A model generated the notes under the pieces. That model saw only the letters and a program-made list of their open reading frames with translations, did not search any database and was not told the origin of the DNA. Source: Ochotona curzoniae (Eukaryota > Chordata > Mammalia > Lagomorpha > Ochotonidae). From it: a stretch of DNA of 64,000 bases. Below are positions 1 to 11,860 of the stretch, piece after piece. Location of the stretch: the NCBI RefSeq assembly GCF_017591425.1, contig NW_024465751.1, forward strand, positions 124,001 through 188,000, written 5' to 3'. Position 1 is the first letter of the stretch. Each line of letters opens with the position of its first letter. The translations under genes and the position numbers were made by a program.

Positions 1-145
1 GGGCCCCGTTCCCCAGCCCCCACCCCCGGCCCCGTTCCCCAGCCCCCCGGGACCCCGTTCCCCAGCCCCCCTGGGCCCCGTTCCCCAGCCCCCCTGGGCC
101 CCGTTCCCCAGCCCCCCTGGGTCCCGTTCCCCAGCCCTGCTGGGC
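1..145. repeat. C-rich minisatellite, about 22-bp unit (cut by window edge)
   Basis: About six tandem units of roughly CCCGTTCCCCAGCCCCCCTG fill the first 145 bases; the array continues beyond the window start. The plus strand is C-rich, so the KHDRBS3 pre-mRNA would be G-rich here with runs of four to six G per unit. Units differ by small substitutions and by length of the C run. Confidence 0.9.
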
Positions 146-809
146 CATGCATAGCTCCTGTGCAGCATCACTTAGCTTTACTGCAGCACTCACTACCTGC
201 AAGCTAAAGGACTCTTCATTCGGCTGATTCCCCACAGAGCTCACAACTCTAAAGGCAGGGAGGAAGTATTACCCAGCTCTGTGTCCCAGCACTTGGCTCA
301 CACTAAGCACACAGTTCTTACTGAATAAAAGAAGCATGAAGTGACCACTTTTCAGGGCTAGTGGGAAAGACTGGAGAAATTCAAGCTCTGCCAGTCTTCA
401 GCTACAGGTTCCCCTTCCAGAGGTCTAAACGATGACTTCCTGGAACAGGCTAAATGTCCCTCTCTGAGCCTGGAGCATGTTCCTGCCAGCCTAGAGAACT
501 TGGGAGAAAGAGAGGACTCCCTCTCCATTCCCTAAACATGCAGACACTGGCACGTTTCCTAGATGAAGAAAGCGACATTTGCAGAGAATATTACAAAGCT
601 GATGTTCCGATCTAAGGGCAAAGTCTGTATAAAAATCTATATGAGTATGATCTAAAAATAGACAGATAGTTATATTTTACTTTTTTTTTCCTAATCCCCT
701 GTTTGCTAACACACAGACAGGGAGCTGCGGCTCACCACCTGGTCTTGACTGATGGCATACTCAGTGATGGCCATTGTCAAAAACAGAACACACGCCCTTC
801 CACTGCTCT

Positions 810-856
<47 letters not shown>

Positions 857-3021
857 CAATTCCTTTAGTACCTTTCATATTAAATGACAGCAATACAAAA
901 GATGGTGGCATCTAGGCAAACAAAGCACAACGCCGTGAGGCCCCTGCAGGCCCAAACGTACAGCTCCGGGGGGGGAGAGAAGCTGCCCGCTGCCTTGCAC
1001 TTTGACCGGAGCGGCCACACAGCCACGCGCTGTCCAGGAGCAGAACTCACACACTCTTTCTCCAGAACAAGTGAACTGTCCCGCTGCGTGCAACAAACGG
1101 ATGCCCTGCTGACCAACAGACCAACTGCGCACCGTGCTTCAAACTGACTTCTGAGTATCTGCAATTTTTAAAAAAAGCAATCAATAACGAAAAGCCTGCC
1201 TGGACCACTGGACACTGAGCGGACTGAATCTGACTTTGAGCTCTCGGTGTTCGCTGCGATGACTAACGCTTGCCAGCTTTCTCTGCCAAGCACCACCCCG
1301 ACGGCAGGCAGTGGACGCCATCCCCTGAGAGGACGTGCTGTCCCCTGAGCCTGGGCTCACTCCACATGACTGCTGCAAACGAAAAGCTTCTCTGAATAAG
1401 GCACAGCAAAAAGAGTGAAAACAAATCCATTCTGAAACAGCAGAGGAATGAAGCCTTCTGGTTTGTCACCCTGCAGAGCGGCCGGAGGCTCAGCTCTCTG
1501 CCCAGCCCCAGGGCCTTCGCACTACTGCCTGCACAAACAGCACTGCCTCCAGAGCTCATTAAGAAACAGGTCAGTATCTTATTACAAGAAAACACTGAGC
1601 TTATGAAATTCTTTCTATTATTTTATATATTGTACGCGGTAAAAGATTAAGTTTTTAAAAGACTCACAAATAAGAGCAACAACAAACCGACAAATCGCAG
1701 TAAAGCTAATATCCAAACAGAAGTAGTAAATGTCATGTGATGTAAATGCCTCACAGTCATCAACTCTTCTACCCAAATAGTGTCACTGCACGAGCTGTGA
1801 GTGAAACGGGTACACAGCTGGGTAAAGGCCAAACCAAAACCCTACACTTAGAGTGTCTCCCATGCCAGCAGAGCCAGTACAAGTCTGTTTGTATAAATAT
1901 CTATCAGAAAACAAACACATTCTTTCATTTACACAAGAGACCAGAGACTATTTACTGTCTTGACTGAAAATGATGGCTGGCCCAAGTACCCACGGAGACA
2001 ACAGGCACACACCCACGAGTGGCATCTCCTCCCAGCCGTCTGGGAAATAGCACAAAGGCAGTCACGCACCACGAGCCCATCTGGGCTTCTGAATGGCATC
2101 CACTACGCTAAAACCAAGCAGAGCACCCAACAGAAATGTGAAGTTCTTCGAGTGAGGACAGACGGCTGCCTCAAAGTTTAGGAGAAAGAGAAAGCTGTCT
2201 CTCCCTCAGTGTAGCACCCTTCTTTCAGCAATGCTCCGTCTACAGATCTATACAGATGTGCGCGCCTTGTGCAAGAGGCACAGTAGTGTAACACTGCGCA
2301 CATCCTCCGCACAGCTGGAACTGCTCAGACTCCCTGCAGTACCTGGCACAGGCTGCATGCAGAGGAGTTGCTACATCATGTAAGAACAGTGAGAATCTGC
2401 ACACATTCAGTGCAGGTGCATTTTTCCCCTAAATATTTGGGATCCACAACTGCTCAACTCCAGATATAAAAGAACAACTTACGGTACTCAAAAAAGAAAA
2501 AAAAAGTATGGGATAATCTTGTAAAAAAGATTCGAGTCAGGGCAAGGGGTAATGACCATGTTTGGGGCAAGTTAAGAATCAACTACATAGTAATATTAAA
2601 GAACAATAATCCATTGAATTAAGGACCAATCCATGAATTTAGAAAACATAGGAGAGAGAGAGTGGGAGGACGAAAAGTAAAAATGTTCCCTTTCAATAGA
2701 AGGCTAACCAATAAGTGTCACTAGAATAAGTGAGTTATAAATTATCACTTTACAACCGTTACAGCAATAGAAATATTTGAAAATACTAATGGATTATATG
2801 CAAATATTAAAATATGAAACATGAATGATCTGAATTATATTTAATAATATCAAATATTTGTTAAATAATATGTAAAATATTAGTAGATGCTAAAATCTGT
2901 GAGAGTTTAATGACAAGCAAATATTTAGTCTAAAAGTATCTTCCACAAAGTAGAACTAATTACAAAAGAAAAATAATAACTGCACAGTAAAGATAACTGA
3001 TACCAGGTTGGTCAAGTGCTC
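146..3021. other. Intron 1 sequence without recognised genes
   Basis: Apart from the AC microsatellite this stretch looks like ordinary intronic DNA. It is moderately GC-balanced up to about 2.4 kb and then AT-rich (about 2.46-2.95 kb). No exon, RNA gene or clear transposon was recognised; decayed ancient repeats may have been missed. Confidence 0.6.
811..855. repeat. (AC)n microsatellite
   Basis: An uninterrupted AC dinucleotide tract of 45 bases, about 22 repeats; probably length-variable between individuals. It lies in KHDRBS3 intron 1. Confidence 0.97.
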
Positions 3022-3568
3022 CAACTGCCAGCACTGCCCACGATGGGATGACGTCACACTGAGACCATGTACCCGTGGTGTGAGAACTAAGCATGGGTCA
3101 TCCCTGACGGTCCTTCCACTGTGTGTGCATGAAGGAACTGCCAGCACTGCCCACGATGGGATGACGTCACACTGAGACCACGTACCCGTGGTGTGAGAAC
3201 TAAGCATGGGTCATCCCTGACGGTCCTTCCACTGTGTGTGCATGAAGGAACTGCCAGCACTGCCCACAATGGGATGACGTCACACTGAGACCATGTGGTC
3301 ATCCCTGATGGTCCTTCCACTGTGTGTGCATGAAGGAACTGCCAGCACTGCCCACGATGGGATGACATCACACTGAGACCACGTACCCGTGGTGTGAGAA
3401 CTAAGCATGGGTCATCCCTGACGGTCCTTCCCCTGTGTGTGCATGAAGGAACTGCCAGCACTGCCCACAATGGGATGACGTCACACTGAGACCACGTACC
3501 CGTGGTGTGAGAACTAAGGATGGATCATCCCTGACGGTCCTTCCACTGTGTGTGCATGAAGGAACTGT
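3022..3568. repeat. 113-bp minisatellite with CRE palindromes
   Basis: Nearly five tandem units with a period of 113 bp; the third interval is shortened to 88 bp by a 25-bp deletion. The period is fixed by the TGACGTCA motif at 3049, 3162, 3275, 3363 (mutated to TGACATCA) and 3476. Units are highly similar, so the array is young or homogenised. TGACGTCA is the full consensus cAMP response element bound by CREB/ATF factors. The array is inside KHDRBS3 intron 1, about 12 kb downstream of the start. Confidence 0.95.
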
Positions 3569-4585
3569 CCTGGGCTGAGACATTCTACAGAACAACTCGC
3601 CTGTGGAGCTTACCAAACACCTATCAGAAAGGCAACTGCTCTGGCTAAAACATGACAGGAACCTGGCAACTAATCACAACTGCATCTTGGAAAGGCAAAT
3701 GAGCACGTGGACTACATCACTGCTAAACTTCTGAACTGTGACCACTGTACTCAAGGCATAAAAAGAAACACACAGCAAGGCACTCAGGGGCTGCTGCTGA
3801 ACCTAGGCGTCCCTGTCGCCCACAGGGGCCTGAGGTCCAGTACTACCTCTGACTCTGCAGCTTCCTGCTCACATCCCCAGGAGCAGAAGCGACAGTGCAG
3901 TGCCTGAGCTCCTGGCAGCCTGGGGGAGACTGGCATTGGTACCAGCTGTGCCCAGCAATCACAGGTGTTTGAGGAGTAAACCAGCAAAAGACAGTGAGTA
4001 CGTTCTCTCCTTTCAAAAAATAAAAAAAAAAAGAATGTTTAGGAATATAAAGGGCATAGTACATGTACCTTGTTCTCAAAAGAATCATGACAGTAATTAT
4101 AGATGAGAAACCAGTGGCAAATGTTAGTTGGTAAATAATGTAAAGAGTACACAGGGTTCTTAGCACTACTCCATCAAATCTTCCGTAAGTTTAAAATGAT
4201 TTCTGAATAAAAATGTCAATGCCAAGAAGAAACAAAGGATTTAAAACGGAAGGATGGGGTGAGGAAGTAGACAAATGACTACAATACGTTCTGACAAGGT
4301 AGACTAGGAAGATGTTATGCAAACAAACAAGGACTCAACCAATAACTGACAGCAGGCAGCAAAGGAACACGCCGGTGCCTCATGCTGTCCCGGAAACTGA
4401 CAGATCCCTCCTGGACATCCCTCGAGGCTGTCTGGACACCGCAAAGTTAGATGCCATCTCATCAGACTCCAAACTCCCCTCGCTCTTCTGCCATGGCACT
4501 TCAGACTCTTGAAAATGTTCTGTGCTTATGTTTATCTCCTCTATTACATTATGATTTCACAGCCAACACATGATGCTGTTGATGC
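3569..4585. other. Intron 1 spacer between two minisatellites
   Basis: Non-repetitive sequence separating the 113-bp and 55-58-bp arrays. I see short A-rich runs near 4.01-4.03 kb and nothing resembling an exon or RNA gene. Confidence 0.6.
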
Positions 4586-6376
4586 TGTCCGCACTACGTG
4601 ATGCTGACCACGCCCACGGCAGGACAGCAGCAGCCAGCGGCCCTGTCCACACTACGTGATGCTGACCACGCCGGGAGGACGGCAGCAGCCAGCGGGCCTG
4701 TCCACACTACGTGATGCTGACCACGCCCACAGCAGGACAGCAGCAGCCAGCGGCCCTGTCCACACTACATGATGCTGACCACGCCGGGAGGACGGCAGCA
4801 GCCAGCCCTGTCCACACTACATGATGCTGACCATGCCGGGAGGGCAGCAGCAGCCAGCAGCCCTGTCCACACTAGGAGGACGGCAGCAGCCAGCGGCCCT
4901 GTCCACACTACGTGATGCTGACCACGCCGGGAGGACAGCAGCAGCCAGCGGCCCTGTCCACACTACGTGATGCTGACCACGCCCACGGCAGGACAGCAGC
5001 AGCCAGCAGCCCTGTCCACACTACATGATGCTGACCACGCCGGGAGGACGGCAGCAGCCAGCAGCCCTGTCCACACTACGTGATGCTGACCATGCCAGGA
5101 GGACGGCAGCAGCGGCCCTGTCCACACTACGTGATGCTGACCACGCCCACGGCAGGACAGCAGCAGCCAGCGGCCCTGTCCACACTACATGATGCTGACC
5201 ACGCCGGGAGGACGGCAGCAGCCAGCAGCCCTGTCCATACTACGTGATGCTGACCACGCCGGGAGGACAGCAGCAGCCAGCAGCCCTGTCCACACTACGT
5301 GATGCTGACCATGCCAGGAGGACGGCAGCCAGCAGCCCTGTCCACACTACGTGATGCTGACCACGCCCACGGCAGGACAGCAGCAGCCAGCGGCCCTGTC
5401 CACACTACGTGATGCTGACCACGCCGGGAGGACGGCAGCAGCCAGCGGCCCTGTCCACACTACGTGATGCTGACCACGCCCACAGCAGGACAGCAGCAGC
5501 CAGCGGCCCTGTCCACACTACGTGATGCTGACCACACTAGGAGGACGGCAGCCAGCAGCCCTGTCCACACTACGTGATGCTGACCACGCTCACGGCAGGA
5601 CAGCAGCAGCCAGCGGCCCTGTCCACACTATGTGATGCTGACCACGCCGGGAGGACAGCAGCAGCCAGCGGCCCTGTCCACACTACGTGATGCTGACCAT
5701 GCCGGGAGGACGGCAGCCAGCGGCCCTGTCCACACTACGTGATGCTGACCATGCCGGGAGGACGGCAGCAGCCAGCGGCCCTGTCCACACTACGTGATGC
5801 TGACCATGCCGGGAGGACGGCAGCCAGCGGCCCTGTCCACACTACATGATGCTGACCACGCCCACAGCAGGACGGCAGCAGCCAGCGGCCCTGTCCACAC
5901 TACGTGATGCTGACCATGCCGGGAGGACGGCAGCCAGCAGCCCTGTCCACACTATGTGATGCTGACCATGCCCACAGCAGGACGGCAGGGCCAGCCAGCG
6001 GCCCTGTCCACACTACATGATGCTGACCACGCCGGGAGGACGGCAGCAGCCAGCGGCCCTGTCCACACTACGTGATGCTGACCACGCCGGGAGGACGGCA
6101 GCCAGCGGCCCTGTCCACACTACATGATGCTGATCACGCCGGGAGGACGGCAGCAGCCAGCGGCCCTGTCCACACTACGTGATGCTGACCACGCCGGGAG
6201 GACGGCAGCAGCCAGCGGCCCTGTCCACACTAGGAGGACGGCAGCAGCCAGCGGCCCTGTCCACACTACGTGATGCTGACCACGCCGGGAGGACGGCAGC
6301 AGCCAGCGGCCCTGTCCACACTACGTGATGCTGACCACGCCGGGAGGACGGCAGCAGCCAGCGGCCCTGTCCATAC
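4586..6376. repeat. 1.8-kb minisatellite, 55-58-bp unit, about 31 copies
   Basis: I count about 31 occurrences of the core GATGCTGACC, each in a unit of the form CACTACGTGATGCTGACCA, then CGCCGGGAGGACGGCAG and CAGCCAGCGGCCCTGTC. Two unit types are interspersed: one with CCGGGAGGACGGC, and a slightly longer one with CCCACGGCAGGACAGC. Three units lack or truncate the centre (near 4873, 5537 and 6230) and read ACTAGGAGGACGG. Copies differ mainly by transitions at CpG (ACGTG to ACATG, CACGCC to CATGCC), as expected of methylated CpG. Open frames through the array are repeat artefacts. Confidence 0.95.
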
Positions 6377-6404
6377 GACATGCCACACAGGTCACAGAGC
6401 ACCT

Positions 6405-6565
6405 CCTCACATGCATCTCACTTCACTGTCACAAAAACTCCCCAGAGGACTTGGATTCCTTCATCAGTTTGCAGACGTGGAACTGAGGCTGAGAAGGATC
6501 ATCCCACACGTAGAAGTGGCCGACAGACTTACTGAGTCTCCATCTGACTGCAGAATCCTTTCCAG
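6405..6565 (+). repeat. MIR SINE remnant
   Basis: The order of a MIR element is recognisable: CTCACTTCACTGTCACAA, then a degenerate CATCAGTTTGCAGACGTGG core, then GAACTGAGGCTGAGAAGG and a tail resembling the AGTGGC-type end. It starts directly beyond the large minisatellite. Confidence 0.6.
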
Positions 6566-6814
6566 TTAGCCGTGAACTGCACGTGGCAACAAGGGAAAGG
6601 TGAGCAGGGTCATCCAAGCATTCTATTTATACCCTCTGGACACACGCAGATGAAAACAGGGATGAAAGAGACACACGTGGGAGGAGGGAAAGCTATCAAC
6701 ACTCCCCCACCACACTGACAACAGGTGCGGCCTGAAACTTCTATGTAAAAGGCAATCTGAGAGGACCAGAAATACAGAAACAAGGACAGTACCACTCTGG
6801 AGACCCAAAACTGT

Positions 6815-6935
6815 CATTTTACCTTAGTGACAACACAATGAGGAGGACATCAATGCTATTCGAGGATGAGGAGACAGCAATGGCTCAGAGACGTCAAATA
6901 ACTAGTCTAGAACACATACTTAGCAATGTTAAATA
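6815..6935 (+). repeat. MIR SINE remnant
   Basis: ACAACACAATGAGGAGGAC followed by GAGGATGAGGAGACAGCAA and GCTCAGAGACGTCAAATAAC matches the usual MIR order (bulk, GATGAGGAAACTGAGG core, CAGAGAGGTTAAGTAAC). It is heavily diverged. Confidence 0.5.
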
Positions 6936-6946
6936 TTCACAGTTGA

Positions 6947-7279
6947 GGCCCAGCACGGTGGCCTAATGGCTACAGTCCCTGCCTTGCCTGCGCCAGGATC
7001 CCATATGGACACCAGTTAATGTCCTAGCTGCTCCACTTCCCTTCCAGCTCCCTGCCTGTGGCCTGGGAAAGCAGGAGAGGAGAGTCCAAAGCCTTGGGAC
7101 CCTGAACTCACAGGAGAGACCCAGAAGAAGCACCTGGCTCCTGGCCTTGGGTCGGCTCAGCTCCGGCCATTGTGGACACCTGGGCAGTGAACCAGTGGAT
7201 GGAAGATCTTTCTCTTTGTCTCTCCTTCTCTCTGTAAAACCTGACTTTCCAATATAAATAAATAAAACTTTAAAAAAAA
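6947..7279 (+). repeat. CSINE, pika-type tRNA-derived SINE
   Basis: Full-length element: GGCCCAGCACGGTGGCCTAA head (Pol III A-box region), CCAGGATCCCATATGG, CCTGTGGCCTGGGAAAGCAG, then a TCTCTTTGTCTCTCCTTCTC pyrimidine block and an AATAAATAAAACTTTAAAA tail. Moderately diverged from the youngest copies in the window. Confidence 0.9.
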
Positions 7280-8624
7280 TTCACAATTCAATTTACCTGT
7301 TTAACAAACATTAGTTGAATAAACAAATAAAATTTGTGTAGTCCTACGGCCACTTGATCCATTATTAGATCTGCTAAAAATCACTTAAAAATGCAACCAC
7401 GGCTTCATGCAAACATGTTCTCCTTTTGTACCTGGTTCTGTTCAAGCCACATCAGCTAACACAAAGACTAGGGCAAGCAGAAATCACACCAGCAGACAAA
7501 TCTTTGTTTACTTACTATATCTGTTTCCTTACACAAATCAAAGTGTGACTTAATCTAGTCTAACACAAATTTAACTAAGAGGACAACGATGTCCTACAAC
7601 CAGCAAGCAGCCTCAAGTGTGAAAAACTTGTTTCCTGGCCAGTGCATTTGGAGTGCTGCCAGTCAGCTACATGACCTCGAACGAGTCTCCTGTCCTGTTA
7701 CTCTCCCTGCTCTAATCAGTAGCACAGGAGAGCTCCACGTGGCAGTCACAGACCGAGAAATGTGTGCCAAGGAACCCAGGCACTGTGCCTGCCCACGGGA
7801 GGCCCTGGGGAAAGAGTGGCTCTGTAACTTACGCCGACAAATTACAGCTTTCTGAAAATGCCCGCCACAAAATATGCCTATAATGTATTATAAACATTAA
7901 AAAAGTAGTGACAATGTATGAAAACCAAAAGTAATGCAAGCAAAGAGATCAAGACTAATTTCAGGGCGGAATGGATGGAACGGAGTAACCGAGTAACCTG
8001 GCTATGCGGAGCTCCACCTAGTGGTAACACAGCAGAGTACAAGAGACATAAACAACAAGGGAGAAAAACACCGACAATGAACTGCCCCCCCTCGCTGTGA
8101 CGGCTTCCCCGAAGCTCGAAACCAACAGCCACCTCAAGGACAGATCAAAAAGCTACTTTCACATATTCTGCTCTTCATCTTACCAAGGTTAAACGCCAAT
8201 AATATATACGGAACACTTTAAATTCTTAAAATAGCAACAGGGATTGAGTGGAGAAAAAATACAGATATGTGAAAAATTATGAAAATGTACAGCTTACCAA
8301 TTTAGACTAAGGTACCTTGTGCTTGTAGAGGCTGCTGACTGTCCAGCCTCATTTTTAGACACGCAGTAATAAAATCATTTATGGAAGCTTCCTTGATTAA
8401 TTTAAGCATCAGGTGCTGTATCTTGAATAGCATACTACAAATCAGAGCTGCTGCTAACTTTGTTGGCAGTATTGGTGAAAGAAACTTCCTACAAAACGAA
8501 TTTTTCCAACATTTCTAGAATCAGAAAACTAATCCTAATCACATAAGATCACCCTAAGGGGTGACTGAGTGAGTTACATGCTCAATCACTATTTTTTAAA
8601 TGGATTACTATTGCAATCTAGCAT
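7280..8624. other. Intron 1 sequence, nothing recognised except a CTCF-like site
   Basis: Single-copy-looking, AT-leaning sequence between two CSINEs. The only element singled out is the CTCF-like motif at 8010-8027. An ATG-started frame at 7589-7855 shows no family resemblance and is taken as chance. Confidence 0.55.
8010..8027 (-). promoter_or_regulatory. CTCF-like motif
   Basis: AGCTCCACCTAGTGGTAA on the plus strand resembles the reverse complement of the CTCF core (GCGCCCCCTAGTGGCCA), keeping CC.CCTAGTGG but missing the GGCC flank. Moderate match only. Confidence 0.35.
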
Positions 8625-8949
8625 TAAAAAAAAAAAGATTTACTTATTTTTACAGAAAAGTCAGATTTACAGAGAGGAGGAGAGACAGAGAAGATCTTCC
8701 ATCCGCTGGTTTACTCCCCCAAGCAGCTATAACGACCGCAGCTGAGCCAAACCCAAGGCAGGAGCCAGGAGCTTCTTCCAGGTCTCCCACACGGGTGCAG
8801 GGTCCCAAGGCTTTGGACCACCCTCTACTGTGTTCCCAGGCCACAGGCAGGGAGGACGGGAAGTGGAGCGGCTGGGATTAGAACCGGTGCCCATATGGGA
8901 TCCTGGTGCAAGGTGAACACTTTAGCTGCTAGATTACTGTGCTGGGCTC
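8625..8949 (-). repeat. CSINE, minus orientation
   Basis: Reverse complement of the pika-type element: A/T-rich tail remnant with AAAGATTTACTTATTTTT, CAGAGAGGAGGAGAGACAGA, GATCTTCCATCCGCTGGTT, CCGGTGCCCATATGGGATCC, ending GTGCTGGGCTC. Essentially full length. No convincing target-site duplication was seen. Confidence 0.9.
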
Positions 8950-11860
8950 ACACTATCACCATTTTGAAGTTTAAATGTGAAGCCAATGTGCGCACAGCTA
9001 CCTCAGGTCATTCTGTGAAAACAACACACTTCTTCTCACCTTCACGTGTTACACTCAACTAGACGGGGAAGCTGGGGTCTGCAACAGCAGCTGTACACAC
9101 CAGAAGCTGCCACTCCCACACTCACTCAGTTCTTGCTGTATAGTTTGTTCCTTGTTAAATAACACCATTTCTAGTTCCTCACTAAACGGTGCACAGCAGA
9201 TCCTGCACAGCGGCATGGTCAGCAGGTCCCTGCATCGTTCTGCCTCTCTGTATGGCATGCTGTCCCTGCTGCTCAGCAGACCCCATCCAGGACAGGCAGT
9301 TCATCTCGACAGCTACGTCATCACAGTTCCCAGAGGAGAGCCAAGCATCGCGAAGGCCCTGTGCGCATGTGCGGCTCCCCGGCCGACAGGCTCGGCACCC
9401 CGGCTCGTCGTGCCACCCGCGTGACCTCGGACACTCTCCGAGTGCACACTCCCTCACGTGTGTGCTCAGCTGTAAAAGAACATGACGAATTCTTCTCACT
9501 ATTGGAAGAATTAAAGGAAACAACATACAGAAGTATGTTACCTGGAAAAAGAGTTTTTCATAATATCTCCATTATAATTCCAATGCGAGTGTAATTTCAA
9601 CATATCCCACCTTGCAGACAGCCTGAGAACCTTCTTATGTTCTTCACACACCTTTTCTTCCTTGTGCCTATTTTAAGTGGAGGCTTTCTAATTATTGGTT
9701 GTGGATATAAATCCTAATGTATTATCAATTGTTTGACAAACAATATTAATATAAAAGGTTGTGTGTCTCTTAAGAGATTTCTCTGAGACAGATCACTAAG
9801 TTTCAGTTATTATCAATAATGTTTTCCTATTTCCCTCCAACCACTTAAACACATGCACGATTAACCTCAACCTCCTTGCCCACTGAGGATTTTAAAAGAG
9901 CACAGGAAAAACAAGAGCTTGCTTTGTTTTTGATAAGACATGTTTTCAGAAACCCACTTTAAAAATAGATCATGTACAATGAATTTCTCATGCATTTCTA
10001 TTATAATGAAACTTTTCTTTAGAAACGAGGTTGTACCTCCTAACTCCTTTGCTCAAGTCTCGTCCGAGAACACTGCAGACCTGACTTAAAGTTCAGCCTG
10101 ACCACACGCAAGCTGTGACTCTGACTGCGCATGTCCCCTTGACATTCCTGAGTCTTAGACTCCACATTTGAAAACAACCAGAGAACTCCAGCAGGGACAA
10201 AACAATCTACCTTGCCAAGACACTGTGGTGCTGAGAGAAAATGCATAGAAAGCACCTGGCAGTCGCAAGCTGGGAGTTTATTAAAATCATTTCCCAAAGG
10301 CTGAGGACTGCCTGCCAATCCGAGTCGGTCAAAAAATGTGAGCCACTCACACATGAGCGTGAGTGGTGACTCCAGGCAAAGGGGTCTGTGACAGCACTGC
10401 TGTCACCAGCATTCAATTTGTAGTAACCACTGCCACTGTGGCTTTGGGCCCACCTTGGCAGCTGTCCGCAGCCTAACTCCTTCAGGTGACAGTTCATTTG
10501 GCATATGAAAAGGGCCTCCAAAACTCTGGTTCCAACCTGTCATAAGACAGATCACCAGAAGTATAGGCAAAAGGGCTAATTATATTAGCATGTATTGGCT
10601 CAATGAATTCATCAAGAAAAAACAAACAGCTGATTCAAAGTGCACATGACAACAGCTGCTTATTCTTTCCTGGAGCAAAAAACACCTACTGTGCTACCAC
10701 ATTCGAGGACCGCTGGGAATGCACTCCACAGGGACTGGCTGGGCTCCTAGAGACCTGCTCCCACAGTGCAGCTGCTCCAACGTGGCACGCAGCAAAGCAA
10801 ACGGGAACTGACCCATCAACTCCACATCACCTTCCTAAGTCATCTACTTTTATGATCATTAAAACATCAAAAAGAGTTCGCAAGGACTGCTCACCCAGGG
10901 TTATGCTAGATGCTAAGGGTAGAGATGGGAGCCAAGGTCTTGCCTCCTAAGGAACTCCCACCGTCTCAGGGAAGCCGAAAGTCCGAATAATGATGTGAAT
11001 GGGGTCACGCCAGCACAGTCAGGTACAGAGGGCCACGGGAAACCAGGGAGTGGGCATCCCACAGTCCCTGGAGAAAGGGACAGGTAAGCGGCGGTATGTT
11101 CAACCAGAAATGAGAAGTATAAAATGGATGCTGTGTCCTTCAGCTTTCCAGCCAGCAGAGGCTGCAGAAGCAGCTACACACGGAGAGGGCAGTTTTCATT
11201 CTCCGTTGGTCATTAGCTGACCATTTCCAAAGAGAGTCACTGGCAATTTAACCATTTAGACACTCAGAATGGCTTGTTTCAAAGAACAGACACGGAATAC
11301 ACTTCAAACCTCAGATGTGATGTGCTTATATTTGTCATCCTGGGCAAGTCACCTCAGCTGCTAGTCTTGATGTCTCCGACAGAAAAAATAAGGTTCAAAA
11401 CTTCCCTCTCTCCCTGCTCCCCAGGAAAAGCAGGACCCCACACAGAACACGGGGAAGAGGCCCATGAACTGACCCGTCATCTGGTCACCACACTTCAGAG
11501 GGGCCATCTAAGGACTAACATGATGTTTGTTCGGGAAGCAGACGTATTCCCCCTCCACTGACAGGCAGGCAGGGACTTCCGAGGAACACCCACGGCCTGG
11601 TCCCTTTCCCCGGGGCTTGGCCGGCACCATGGACGCTCAGCACACGTGCCTGCTGGCGTTGAAACTACATCACTGTGGAGCAAAACACACTAGATCAAAA
11701 GCTCATCTCTAAGAAGAAAAAAAGAAAACAACAAAATTTAAAAACTGATAATCTAAAGGAAAGCATTAAAAGCTCAACAACTGCGCAGACTCCACTGGGG
11801 TAGAGCGGGATGCCAAAATACAGTTCTGCAATCTTGATGCTTACTCTGGCTTCACGGCTC
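8950..11860. other. Intron 1 sequence with one MIR fragment, otherwise unrecognised
   Basis: Mostly single-copy in appearance. A short MIR piece is visible at about 11335-11395 (CCTGGGCAAGTCACCTCAG). No exon or RNA gene was found. A fragment GGCACCATGGAC near 11623 resembles half of a REST/NRSF element but lacks the second half. Confidence 0.55.

Noticed and set aside
2700..2900. TTAA/TAAA-rich stretch as a KHDRBS3 self-binding site in its own intron
   Set aside because: STAR proteins do bind UUAA/UAAA motifs, but such strings are expected in any AT-rich DNA and nothing sets this stretch apart.
3087..3616. Repetitive minus-strand open frames with PSCTHSGRTVRDDP-type repeats
   Set aside because: They are translations of the 113-bp minisatellite. 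A period not divisible by three shifts frame each unit, so no protein repeat is maintained by selection.
4586..6376. CRISPR-like array because of regular repeats
   Set aside because: Units are contiguous tandem repeats without unique spacers, in mammalian intronic DNA; it is a minisatellite.
6947..7279. tRNA gene suggested by A- and B-box-like strings in CSINEs
   Set aside because: The boxes belong to the tRNA-derived SINE head; no cloverleaf-forming mature tRNA is present.
11619..11645. REST/NRSF-like string GGCACCATGGACG in intron 1
   Set aside because: Only the first half and centre match; the second half AGCGCC is absent, so it is below a credible full element.
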